Shown: positions 1-6,040, counted from the stretch's first letter. The stretch: 53,150 nt of DNA from an uncultured Lachnospiraceae bacterium (GCA_947650155.1 CANSUS010000022.1:1-53150), one strand, 5' to 3'. The notes: generated from the sequence alone by a model not told the origin. Numbers and translations: made by a program.

Positions 1-2
1 CC

Positions 3-308
3 ATACCGCTCCAGAAGGGCGACCCCTTTTATGACATCATGGAAAAAGCTAAAAACCTGGTGCCTGACCTGTCCGCTAATAATGCAGCCCTTGACCAATT
101 GAGGAATATGGCCAGCCACAGCGCGGAAACCATACTGTCCCATATCAACTATATCAATAACAACGCAAACCGGACAGTCACACAAAACATTAAAAATATT
201 AATCAATTATCCTGTCCCAATGTCACCAACTCTTCCGGTGTCGAATATATTCAACGGGAACTAGGCAACTTAAGCAGCCGGGCGCTGCAAGAAGCCTATA
301 AATCATAA
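3..308 (+). CDS. C-terminal fragment of a possible phage tail (tape-measure-like) protein, cut by the window edge
   Basis: The reading frame is open from the first complete codon at base 3, so the ATG at 39 is unlikely to be the true start and the gene begins outside the window. The visible 101 residues are polar and asparagine-rich, with a helical first half and the segment CPNVTNSSGVEYIQRELGNL near the end. That ending resembles the C-termini I associate with clostridial phage tape-measure or other tail proteins, but I cannot confirm it by search. It ends at a TAA followed by a terminator hairpin. No other phage structural gene follows; the next gene is a metabolic regulator. It could also belong to another kind of mobile element. 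Confidence 0.45.
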   Translation: MPLQKGDPFYDIMEKAKNLVPDLSANNAALDQLRNMASHSAETILSHINYINNNANRTVTQNIKNINQLSCPNVTNSSGVEYIQRELGNLSSRALQEAYKS

Positions 309-316
309 CAAAAACG

Positions 317-359
317 ATACAGGGGAGACAAGAGCATAATGCCTCTCCTGTATTATTTT
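317..359 (+). terminator. Rho-independent terminator after the phage-like fragment
   Basis: The arm ATACAGGGGAGA pairs with TCTCCTGTAT across a short loop, with a small bulge of G residues, and the hairpin is followed by ATTATTTT. It lies nine bases after the stop codon at 308 and isolates that gene from the AraC gene downstream. Confidence 0.65.
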
Positions 360-449
360 CAAATAAGCACAATGTAATATTTATTTAAAAAATTACTCTT
401 TTATTTAAAATGTAGCGTAATATGTCATAGGAAGCCGCATGAACTAATA

Positions 450-478
450 TTGAACATCCAATTTGTTTTAGCTATAAT
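450..478 (+). promoter_or_regulatory. Sigma-A promoter of the AraC-family regulator
   Basis: TTGAAC at 450-455 and a perfect TATAAT at 473-478 are separated by exactly 17 bases. Transcription should start near 485, giving a leader of about 65 bases before the ATG at 550. Confidence 0.75.
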
Positions 479-549
479 GATTAATAAAATAAAAAATATG
501 ATATATTTAACAAAAACCTGCAAATCAGGGAAAGGATCTGAACAGAATT

Positions 550-1347
550 ATGAAAATATTAAGAGGCGGTTTTGCCAGCAGACATGATCCATCCTTTATT
601 CTATCCCGTCCTTACGGACAGGCAAATCATGTTATTCTGCTGCTCCGCAGTAAAGCCGAATATTGGATTAATGGACAACATTATTTATTAAAGCCCGGGT
701 ATGCCCTTATTATAGCTCCTGAAACACCATATCGTTATCATAATCCCGATCCAAAAGGCTGCCTTTCGGACGACTGGCTGCATTTTCTTTTGGAAGAAGG
801 AGATGCTCTGGCAGATTCCATCCCTTGCAACATTCCTTTCTTACTGGACGATTTTGAATCCTGTTCCACTATCATCAGACAAATTTTGTGGGAACAGGCT
901 TATACCTCTTCTGAATACGCCGACAGCAATATTAATGCCCTTTTCCTTGTCCTTTGGAATCATTTATCCGCTGCTTATCATTCTCAGGAAAATATTGAAA
1001 AAGCAGGACCTTATCTGTCCAAATTAAAAAACCTGCGTTTAGAAATGCAGAATACACCCATGAAAAAACACAACATTAACAAATATGCGGAAGAACTTTG
1101 TATCAGTGTTTCTCATTTTCAATATTTGTACTCTCACACTTTTGGCATTCCTTTCCAAAATGACTTGATTCAAATGCGGGTGTCCTATGCAAAAATTTTA
1201 CTCCGCACTACTGATTTTTCAGTAGAACAAATTTCTGAAATGTGCGGTTATACTAACTGTGTCCATTTTTTCCGCCAATTCAAACAAATAGCGGGCATTA
1301 CGCCCGCTAAATACCGGAAAGTAAAGCCTGCTGCCGAAAAATACTGA
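550..1347 (+). CDS. AraC-family transcriptional regulator, cupin-type sensor domain
   Basis: This is a 265-residue one-component regulator. The first half is a cupin-like ligand-binding domain, with a YWINGQHYLLKPGYALII stretch typical of the AraC sugar-binding fold. Residues from about 165 to 262 hold the paired helix-turn-helix AraC DNA-binding domain: the first HTH lies around KYAEELCISVSHFQYLYSH and the second around FSVEQISEMCGYTNCVHFFR, ending in the family signature FKQIAGITPAKYRK. It has its own promoter and converges on the GH88 gene, so it is the likely local regulator of that gene. The inducer is probably an unsaturated uronic-acid oligosaccharide, which is inference from the neighbour only. 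The spacing between the AAGGA motif and the ATG is long (about 13 bases). Confidence 0.9.
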   Translation: MKILRGGFASRHDPSFILSRPYGQANHVILLLRSKAEYWINGQHYLLKPGYALIIAPETPYRYHNPDPKGCLSDDWLHFLLEEGDALADSIPCNIPFLLDDFESCSTIIRQILWEQAYTSSEYADSNINALFLVLWNHLSAAYHSQENIEKAGPYLSKLKNLRLEMQNTPMKKHNINKYAEELCISVSHFQYLYSHTFGIPFQNDLIQMRVSYAKILLRTTDFSVEQISEMCGYTNCVHFFRQFKQIAGITPAKYRKVKPAAEKY

Positions 1348-1372
1348 CTGCATCCAAAATTCCTTTCCTCTT

Positions 1373-2545
1373 TTACCAAATAAAAAATTCCTTAACTGCC
1401 AAACGCAGTATTGCCTCTATAAAATAATAATCCCCATAAATAATTGGAAACTCATGTAACTTATCATGAAACGCCGCAGTTCCTTTCTCCAATAATTCAT
1501 CCGTATCAGTTTCCCAGCTGCATCGCTTTTCCTCTAATGCTTTCAACATTTTTACTGCCGCATCTTCCAGCTGTCCCGCCTCTTTTGCAAAACCGGTTTC
1601 CTGCAAGGGATTTTTCCTGATTCCCAGGATGGTCTCTCTGCCAGATAAAATCTGCGATAACAGCAGCAGCCCGCTGGAAGCGATTGCACCCGCCGTAGTA
1701 TCTTCCAATATACAATCTGCCGGTTGGCAAAAATCAACCGGAATGAAACCGCTCTCAGGAATATTTGATAAAAAATATGCCGCTGCTCGTCTTGCGGTAT
1801 CTAAATAATTCCTGTCAGCAGTATATAAATAACTCAGCGAAAATCCATATAATGCCCAAGCCTGCCCCCGTGTCCATGAAGATCCCTTCGCATATCCCTG
1901 ACCGCCAAAGTCCTGTATAAACTCGCCGCTTTCAGGATGAAATTCCACAATATGCCTTGCAGAACCGTCCTCTCTGATAAAATACCGCATGGCCGTGTCG
2001 GCATGACTGACAGCAATATTGTAAAACCTTTCATCCCCTGTTTCCTCCGAAGCCCAATATAGTAACGGAAGATTCATCATACAGTCGATAATTGCCCATC
2101 CCGCATTATTCCCGTTTTCATCATTCCACGCGCGGATATAATTCCCTTTCGGATTAAACCGTCCCGCCAGATTCGCCGCTGCTAAAAGGCCTCTGTTTTT
2201 TGACGCCGCTTTTCCCGTTATCTTATAATCCGTCACCGCCGTCGGCAGAAAACGAAATCCGCTGTCATGATCCATTCCATTATAACTCATTAAGACAGCA
2301 TCTAACTTATCCTCCAATTCTTCTGCCGCTTCGCGGTATTCCCCCAGTCCTGTCAAATGAAAAAGCTGCCAAAGCATTCCTCCATAAAATCCATTTGTCC
2401 ACCAATTAATATTTTTATCGCTCAAATCGTCAAAACGCCCGTTTACCGCTGTGTACGGTATTTTATTTCTATTTCTTTTCACAACCTCTCTGTATTTTTC
2501 CATGATCTTATCTATAACCGTTTCTGTCCATAAATGCCTGTCCAT
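1373..2545 (-). CDS. GH88 unsaturated glucuronyl/galacturonyl hydrolase
   Basis: This 390-residue protein belongs to glycoside hydrolase family 88. These enzymes cleave the unsaturated uronic acid that polysaccharide lyases leave at the non-reducing end of glycosaminoglycan or pectic fragments. It has the alpha/alpha-barrel pattern of the family. The two aspartates expected for catalysis are visible: Asp94 in the HDSGFRF motif and Asp154 in IIDCMMNLP, equivalent to Asp88 and Asp149 of Bacillus unsaturated glucuronyl hydrolase. There is no signal peptide, so it acts in the cytoplasm on imported oligosaccharides. Length is normal and the start has a GGAGGACAG ribosome binding site. No lyase or transporter partner is next to it, only the convergent AraC gene. 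Substrate choice (chondroitin, heparin or pectin type) cannot be read from the sequence. Confidence 0.9.
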   Translation of the reverse strand: MDRHLWTETVIDKIMEKYREVVKRNRNKIPYTAVNGRFDDLSDKNINWWTNGFYGGMLWQLFHLTGLGEYREAAEELEDKLDAVLMSYNGMDHDSGFRFLPTAVTDYKITGKAASKNRGLLAAANLAGRFNPKGNYIRAWNDENGNNAGWAIIDCMMNLPLLYWASEETGDERFYNIAVSHADTAMRYFIREDGSARHIVEFHPESGEFIQDFGGQGYAKGSSWTRGQAWALYGFSLSYLYTADRNYLDTARRAAAYFLSNIPESGFIPVDFCQPADCILEDTTAGAIASSGLLLLSQILSGRETILGIRKNPLQETGFAKEAGQLEDAAVKMLKALEEKRCSWETDTDELLEKGTAAFHDKLHEFPIIYGDYYFIEAILRLAVKEFFIW

Positions 2546-2591
2546 TACAACTCTGTCCTCCGTACGATATTTTTATTGTAATTCTATAACG

Positions 2592-2626
2592 ATTATAAAA
2601 AATCCATAATATCCTATCATAGGATA
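2592..2626 (-). promoter_or_regulatory. Candidate GH88 promoter with palindromic operator over the -35 region
   Basis: Read on the minus strand there is a good TATAAT (plus-strand 2592-2597) but no recognisable -35 hexamer. In its place lies a perfect 17-base palindrome, TATCCTATCATAGGATA at 2610-2626, with a further half-like TTATCCTA just upstream at about 2635-2642. A weak -35 covered by a palindrome fits activator-dependent control, plausibly by the AraC protein at 550-1347. Confidence 0.45.
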
Positions 2627-2664
2627 AAACTAACTTATCCTACGATTTTTTATTTAAGACAGAC

Positions 2665-3042
2665 TCAAAAAAATACATATACAGTAATAAGGGATATTGC
2701 GTTTCCAAGAATATGTGAAAAAGTGCTGATAACACAATTACCGGATTTATGATAAATTACTGAGAAAATCAAACTGTCGATAAATACAAAAGTAATGTCG
2801 TAAATTACAATTCCCGGATTCCCGGCGGCAATATGTCCGGCAGCAAAAACAATGGACGACGACGCTGCGCAAACCCAAACCGGAAATAATTTTGAGGATT
2901 TTCCAAAGAAGAATCCACGATATGCAATCTCTTCACCAAATGCTGCAATGATAACCTGATGCTCTTCAATTAGTTTTTCATCATACTCCAATGAATTGTT
3001 GGCTATAATACTTGCATAGCCGAAATAACGGGGATAAGTTCC
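2665..3042 (-). pseudogene. CPBP-family intramembrane metalloprotease, C-terminal remnant
   Basis: The frame encodes the C-terminal part of a CPBP (CAAX protease and bacteriocin-processing) membrane protein. It retains the EEIAYRG motif (EExxxR), a second motif histidine in FAAGHIA, and a third helix with HILGN. Family members are usually 200 to 300 residues with several N-terminal membrane helices, and all of those are missing here. The only start available is a TTG at 2991 with no good ribosome binding site; the frame extends upstream to a TGA at 3043-3045. Immediately upstream, in another frame, lies a broken TetR N-terminus. I read it as the residue of a deletion that fused the two genes, and it is probably not functional. 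Confidence 0.6.
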
Positions 3043-3224
3043 TCAATCGTTGCAAAGTGATACATAATTGGCTGAGTGGAACAATTCAGTTTATTTGAGA
3101 CTGTCCTTGCATTGATATTTTCTGCTCCCTCCATCTCTGCTCACTCTCCAGCATCGGCAGACTCCTTTACGGTCGTCTGTCTACGCGCCATTGCTGCATT
3201 GATTTTCTCTTTTTTGACTATCAT
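3003..3224 (-). pseudogene. TetR/AcrR-family regulator, N-terminal remnant with an internal stop
   Basis: An ATG at 3224 preceded by AAGGGAGA opens a frame starting MIVKKEKINAAM. It runs into a TGA after about 27 residues and then continues in the same frame as EGAENINARTVSNKLNCSTQ followed by PIMYHFATIEEL. That is an unmistakable TetR helix-turn-helix with its recognition helix. A TAG at 3003-3005 then ends the frame where the CPBP remnant takes over in another frame. The residues between the first few codons and EGAEN do not match a TetR first helix, suggesting a small rearrangement as well as the stop. The whole C-terminal ligand domain is gone. Confidence 0.6.
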
Positions 3225-3373
3225 GTTTATTCTCCCTTCAATTTGTTCTTGATAGGTTTAACTCAACCTGTTCCTTCTATAGTTTGTATGCTATACTTAT
3301 TAAATTAAAAAAGATGATGAAGATCCACAGATAACAAAACTAAGAAATATCTTGCTGCACTCAGAAAGAAAAA
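3225..3373. other. Intergenic region upstream of the XRE regulator
   Basis: This AT-rich stretch must have carried the promoter of the decayed TetR gene. It contains an imperfect inverted repeat around CTATAGTTTGTATGCTATAC (about 3279-3298) that could be an old autoregulatory operator. I see no gene in it. Confidence 0.3.
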
Positions 3374-3401
3374 TAATCAGTTGCACTGGTGCAACTGATT
3401 A
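3374..3401. promoter_or_regulatory. Palindromic operator upstream of the XRE gene
   Basis: TAATCAGTTGCAC at 3374-3386 and GTGCAACTGATTA at 3389-3401 form a perfect inverted repeat of 13-base arms around TG. The same core, GTTGCAC-NN-GTGCAA, recurs at 3948-3967 upstream of the toxin gene. In both places it is followed by a second element of the form TTACAA. The repeated position upstream of two similar promoters marks it as a regulator binding site, most likely for the XRE protein encoded between them. Confidence 0.65.
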
Positions 3402-3441
3402 CAATTTACAACTTACTGAAATAACAAAAAAACATTGACAA

Positions 3442-3516
3442 TATAATATGCTTAACCGGGCAGCCGGGGGACGTGCTCTCACCTGATCCGAGAACCTTTC
3501 GGGGGAGGTGGCTAAT
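3442..3516 (+). promoter_or_regulatory. Promoter and structured leader of the XRE gene (copy A)
   Basis: TATAATATGCTTAAC at 3442-3456 gives a consensus -10, but there is no good -35 at the right distance. The transcribed leader carries AGCCGG and a small hairpin CCGA/TCGG (3488-3491 with 3499-3502) that abuts the strong Shine-Dalgarno GGGGGAGG at 3501-3508. The layout and much of the sequence repeat in front of the toxin gene at 4017-4091. Confidence 0.55.
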
Positions 3517-3921
3517 ATGAATATTGGAGAACAAATAAGAAAATACAGAAAAGAAGCTGGATTATCACAAAAAGAATTAGGACAAAAACTAGGTGTATCT
3601 CAACAACATATCGCACAATATGAAAGTGGGAAAAGAATTCCTAAACTAGAAACCATCAATAAAATAGCTGGTGCTCTCAATATGGGCATTGATAATATTA
3701 TTAAACAAAGCCAAGATATACTAAATGATCTCAGTAGCCATCCAGAAAACTGGGTGCAAGAAAATCCATTCACAGGAGAGTCGATTCCAGTAAAGCAAGT
3801 GGAACTATTAAAGCATTACAACTCTTTAAATGAACTCGGTAAAAGTAAAGCTATCGAACGCATTGAAGAACTCACCGAAATTCCACGCTACACTAAACCG
3901 GATCAGCTCACACAAGAATAA
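3517..3921 (+). CDS. XRE-family (Cro/CI-type) transcriptional regulator
   Basis: The protein is 134 residues from the ATG at 3517. I prefer this over the GTG at 3508, which sits inside the Shine-Dalgarno GGGGGAGG. Residues 1-60 are a classic HTH_3 domain: IGEQIRKYRKEAGLSQKELG, then GVSQQHIAQYESGKRIPKLETI. The rest is a short helical tail that may dimerise. It is preceded by a palindromic operator and structured leader that are duplicated in front of the toxin gene, so it probably controls both its own gene and the toxin gene. Its place two genes before an integrase suits a regulator of a small integrative element. Whether it represses or activates cannot be told; both promoters lack a -35, which slightly favours activation. 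Confidence 0.9.
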   Translation: MNIGEQIRKYRKEAGLSQKELGQKLGVSQQHIAQYESGKRIPKLETINKIAGALNMGIDNIIKQSQDILNDLSSHPENWVQENPFTGESIPVKQVELLKHYNSLNELGKSKAIERIEELTEIPRYTKPDQLTQE

Positions 3922-3938
3922 GGGTACAAACTGTACCC
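3922..3938. repeat. Perfect inverted repeat directly after the XRE stop codon
   Basis: GGGTACA-AAC-TGTACCC is a 7-base-arm palindrome beginning at the base after the TAA. It has no clear T-tract, so it may be a weak terminator or another regulator site. A partly similar GGGGTACAAAACAGTA occurs at about 5586-5601, beyond the integrase. Confidence 0.5.
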
Positions 3939-3947
3939 ACTTTTGTG

Positions 3948-3983
3948 CAGTTGCACCGGTGCAATTGGTTACAAATTGTAACC
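3948..3983. promoter_or_regulatory. Double palindromic operator upstream of the holin-like toxin gene
   Basis: CAGTTGCAC-CG-GTGCAATTG (3948-3967) is the counterpart of the operator at 3374-3401, with one arm mismatch. It is followed without a gap by GGTTACAAATTGTAACC (3967-3983), a perfect 17-base palindrome whose diverged relative lies at the same place in copy A. The pair is centred roughly 55 to 70 bases upstream of the predicted transcription start. Confidence 0.6.
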
Positions 3984-4016
3984 TGCTGCCATAACAGGCA
4001 AAAAGAACATTGAAAA

Positions 4017-4091
4017 CATAATATGCTTACCAGGGAGCCGGTAGGGCGTTCATACCATCCAATTCCGAACTTGCGGAAGGGGGTGGGGCTT
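4017..4091 (+). promoter_or_regulatory. Promoter and structured leader of the toxin gene (copy B)
   Basis: CATAATATGCTTACC marks the -10 region, matching copy A. The leader contains GGGAGCCGGTAGGG and a hairpin TTCCG/CGGAA (4063-4067 with 4074-4078). Its right arm runs into the Shine-Dalgarno AAGGGGGTGGGG, so initiation may be partly masked by structure, as is usual for type I toxins. Confidence 0.55.
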
Positions 4092-4175
4092 ATGAATACA
4101 TATGAGGAATTTATGATTATACTGACAGCTGCGCTGTTAATAGTCTCCATTCTGAACATGAAAAATAAGAAATAG
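4092..4175 (+). CDS. Small holin-like type I toxin (TxpA/BsrG/Hol-Tox-like peptide)
   Basis: The 27-residue product begins MNTYEEFMIILTAALLIVSI and ends in NMKNKK. A short N-terminus with TYE, one hydrophobic membrane helix (residues 8-20) and a lysine-rich tail are the marks of the Hol-Tox family, which includes Bacillus subtilis TxpA and BsrG. Such peptides insert into the membrane and arrest growth when their antisense RNA is lost. The gene has a very strong Shine-Dalgarno (AAGGGGGTGG) and a structured leader. Its stop codon lies inside a hairpin that also ends a convergent RNA on the other strand. The preceding gene is an XRE regulator behind the same type of promoter. It is shorter than the Bacillus examples. 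Confidence 0.75.
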   Translation: MNTYEEFMIILTAALLIVSILNMKNKK

Positions 4176-4266
4176 CGCCCCTGCTCTGATAAAGTAAGGC
4201 GCTATTTCTTAGCTAATTATTGCGTCGGAAACGGATAGGTGTGTTCTATCGTACCGGCTCCTTGTT
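4160..4266 (-). ncRNA. Candidate antisense RNA antitoxin, convergent with the toxin gene
   Basis: A near-consensus promoter on the minus strand (TTGAAA, 17 bases, TATAAT; plus-strand 4273-4301) should start an RNA near 4266. It reads through the perfect hairpin at 4167-4210, which in this direction is followed by the U-rich TATTTTTCAT, giving an RNA of about 105 nt. Its last 50 nt or so are complementary to the 3' end of the toxin mRNA. There is no open reading frame of note in it. The first bases (GCTTAACAAGGAGCCGGTA) closely resemble the first bases of the toxin mRNA. This matches the convergent layout of known type I modules, but expression is inferred. Confidence 0.6.
4167..4210. terminator. 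Shared bidirectional terminator of toxin mRNA and antisense RNA
   Basis: AAGAAATAGCGCC (4167-4179) and GGCGCTATTTCTT (4198-4210) are perfect 13-base arms around an 18-base loop. The toxin stop codon lies in the left arm. The minus-strand reading has the better U-tract (TATTTTT); the plus-strand reading relies on TTTCTT at the end of the stem. Confidence 0.75.
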
Positions 4267-4272
4267 AAGCAT

Positions 4273-4301
4273 ATTATACCCAATATGTATAAATATTTCA
4301 A
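4273..4301 (-). promoter_or_regulatory. Sigma-A promoter of the antisense RNA (copy C of the module)
   Basis: On the minus strand, TTGAAA (plus 4296-4301) and TATAAT (plus 4273-4278) are spaced by 17 bases. The following TATGCTTAAC...GGAGCCGGTA copies the start of leaders A and B. Unlike those promoters, it has a good -35 and no GTTGCAC operator, so it is probably constitutive. Confidence 0.65.
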
Positions 4302-4409
4302 CCAAAATTTTAAACCGCCCCAGTGCTGCCAACACTAAAGCGGTAATCGGAACTATCAACGGATGTACCGCTATAGTTATCCCTGAACAAGATAAATATA
4401 GCACACTTT

Positions 4410-4440
4410 AATACATCCATGCAATAGGGTGTATTTTTTA
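4410..4440 (+). terminator. Terminator upstream of the integrase
   Basis: AATACATCC and GGGTGTATT pair with one U-G wobble around an eight-base loop and are followed by TTTTTAT. It shields the integrase gene from read-through out of the toxin locus. Confidence 0.6.
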
Positions 4441-4465
4441 TACCCATTTTTAGGGAGGCGCTGCC

Positions 4466-5530
4466 ATGCCACGCGGCAAACCACGAAAGAACCCGAACGG
4501 ATACGGAACCGTTGTAAAACTGTCCGGCCAGAGAAGAAAACCTTATGAAGTACGGGTAAATACCCGTATGGATGCACGGTATTACCCCATATATGATGTA
4601 CTGGGACGCTATGCCACACGAGAAGAGGGCTTAATTGCCCTTGCTGAATATAATAAAAATCCTTTCAGCATCACAGACAGAGAAATGACCTTTTCACAGC
4701 TTTATGAAAAATTTTATAAAAATAAATATGAATACAGTGGAAAAACTTATTCCCGGAGTTCTATGGACTGCACCAAATCCGCTTATGGCTATTGCAGCAT
4801 ATTATACGATCTGACATACAGCCAGTTAAGAGCGGATAACTTCCGCGGCGTTCTTTCACAGGAGGTCGGTAACGGAAAGCCTCTTTCTCATTCCATGCAA
4901 GAGCATATTAAAACCCTTTTCAGCCAAATGGATAAGTTCGCCTTACAGAACGACATTATCAGCAAAAGCTATTCCTCTTTTGCCGCAATCACCGTCAGGG
5001 AAGACGACACGCCGGGTATACCATTTACAGCAGAGGAAATACGGACCTTATGGGATAACAAGGATGTGCCTTGGGTAGACAGCATATTGATTTACATATA
5101 TTCAGGGTGGCGTATATCAGAACTTATCCAAATGCCGGCAGAAAATATAGATCTGAAGGCATACACCTTTAAGGGCGGTCTCAAAACTGCTGCCGGTAAA
5201 AACCGAATTGTACCGATCCATTCAAAGATACGTTGCTTTGTGGAACACAGGCTTTCCGTAAACGACGGTATACTGTTCGCTAAAAATAGCCACCCAATTA
5301 CAGCGGCATCATATACCAAATTATTTAAAAAGACCTTGCAGAATATCGGGATCACTACCTACCACACTCCCCATGACTGTCGGCATACCTTCACTTCTTT
5401 ACTGGACAGTGCCGGAGTAAATCAGATATGTATTGACCGACTTATTGGCCATGCTTCAGGTTCCCTTACGGCACGCACTTATACCCATAAAAGTATAGAA
5501 GAATTAAGAAAAGCTGTTGAAATGATTTAA
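4466..5530 (+). CDS. Tyrosine recombinase / phage-type integrase
   Basis: This 354-residue integrase has the usual three-part layout: a basic N-terminal arm-binding domain (about 1-70), a SAM-like core-binding domain (about 74-170) and the catalytic domain (about 185-350). The catalytic residues are visible: Arg216 in SGWRISEL, His303 and Arg306 in HDCRH, His329 in IGHAS and the nucleophile Tyr339 in TARTYTH. The start has a GGGAGG ribosome binding site. A terminator and two direct repeats follow the stop codon, so this gene probably marks the right end of an integrated element. Length and motifs are intact, so it may be active. Confidence 0.93.
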   Translation: MPRGKPRKNPNGYGTVVKLSGQRRKPYEVRVNTRMDARYYPIYDVLGRYATREEGLIALAEYNKNPFSITDREMTFSQLYEKFYKNKYEYSGKTYSRSSMDCTKSAYGYCSILYDLTYSQLRADNFRGVLSQEVGNGKPLSHSMQEHIKTLFSQMDKFALQNDIISKSYSSFAAITVREDDTPGIPFTAEEIRTLWDNKDVPWVDSILIYIYSGWRISELIQMPAENIDLKAYTFKGGLKTAAGKNRIVPIHSKIRCFVEHRLSVNDGILFAKNSHPITAASYTKLFKKTLQNIGITTYHTPHDCRHTFTSLLDSAGVNQICIDRLIGHASGSLTARTYTHKSIEELRKAVEMI

Positions 5531-5563
5531 CCCTCTGTTTTTTGATTGCAGAGGGTTATTATT
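5529..5563 (+). terminator. Terminator of the integrase gene
   Basis: AACCCTCTG pairs perfectly with CAGAGGGTT around an 11-base loop, followed by ATTATTTTG. The stem begins inside the integrase stop codon. Confidence 0.85.
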
Positions 5564-5584
5564 TTGTCACTAGCTTGTCACTAG
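5564..5584. repeat. Tandem direct repeats beyond the integrase; possible recombinase binding or attachment region
   Basis: TTGTCACTAG occurs twice (5564-5573 and 5575-5584) with an 11-base period, one helical turn. Same-face direct repeats just beyond an integrase gene are typical of arm-type binding sites next to an attachment core. The matching left end is not in the window, so the exact junction cannot be fixed. Confidence 0.45.
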
Positions 5585-5788
5585 TGGGGTACAAAACAGT
5601 ATATTTTTTAAATTGTCAGAAAATAACAAATACCGAAAAACAGAGTATTTCAAAAAATTTCATCCCTGCCGTAACCAAACTTTCTTAAATATAAATTAAC
5701 ATTCCTTTTTCATCTTGCCAAGCAAACTTTTATCCTTTATGATAGATATTATTGAGGTAAAATCAGTGGAAGGGGAAGAAGGTGGGAT
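5585..5788. other. AT-rich intergenic region; probable boundary between mobile element and chromosome
   Basis: No open reading frame or strong structure is visible. A GGGGTACAAAACAGTA segment near 5586 recalls the inverted repeat at 3922-3938. TATTAT at about 5746 may be the -10 of the next gene. Confidence 0.3.
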
Positions 5789-6040
5789 ATGCTGGAATAT
5801 AAATATGACACTCAGCTGTTAATTGAGGGCGAAAATCTTGATGAAGATGAAATCAACGATTATTTTACGGAACATTTTAAAGGTGACTGCCTTTTAGCTG
5901 TTGGAGACGAAGAACTGATAAAAATTCATTTTCATACGAATGAGCCTTGGAAAGTATTGGAATATTGCTCTTCTATAGGCGAAATATACGACATAGTGAT
6001 AGAAGATATGGACAGACAATCCAGAGGATTACAAGGTTAA
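5789..6040 (+). CDS. Small stand-alone Dak1_2-like protein (FakA/YloV C-terminal-type domain)
   Basis: The 83-residue protein corresponds to a piece of the C-terminal domain of FakA/YloV-type fatty acid kinases (often annotated as 'kinase to dihydroxyacetone kinase'). The telling part is GDCLLAVGDEELIKIHFHTN followed by EPWKVLEYC and GEIYDIVIEDM. FakA itself is over 500 residues and carries an N-terminal Dak2 kinase domain that is absent here. The gene has its own GAAGGTGGG ribosome binding site and a clean start, and I recall similar short proteins in Lachnospiraceae, so I treat it as a real gene, not a fragment. Function unknown; a role next to fatty-acid kinase or DegV proteins is a guess. 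Confidence 0.75.
   Translation: MLEYKYDTQLLIEGENLDEDEINDYFTEHFKGDCLLAVGDEELIKIHFHTNEPWKVLEYCSSIGEIYDIVIEDMDRQSRGLQG

Noticed and set aside
39-308. A complete 89-residue gene starting at the ATG at 39
   Set aside because: The frame stays open and protein-like back to the window edge, so the gene is cut by the edge and the ATG is internal.
3508-3516. GTG start for the XRE gene
   Set aside because: It lies inside the GGGGGAGG Shine-Dalgarno sequence; the ATG at 3517 has correct spacing.
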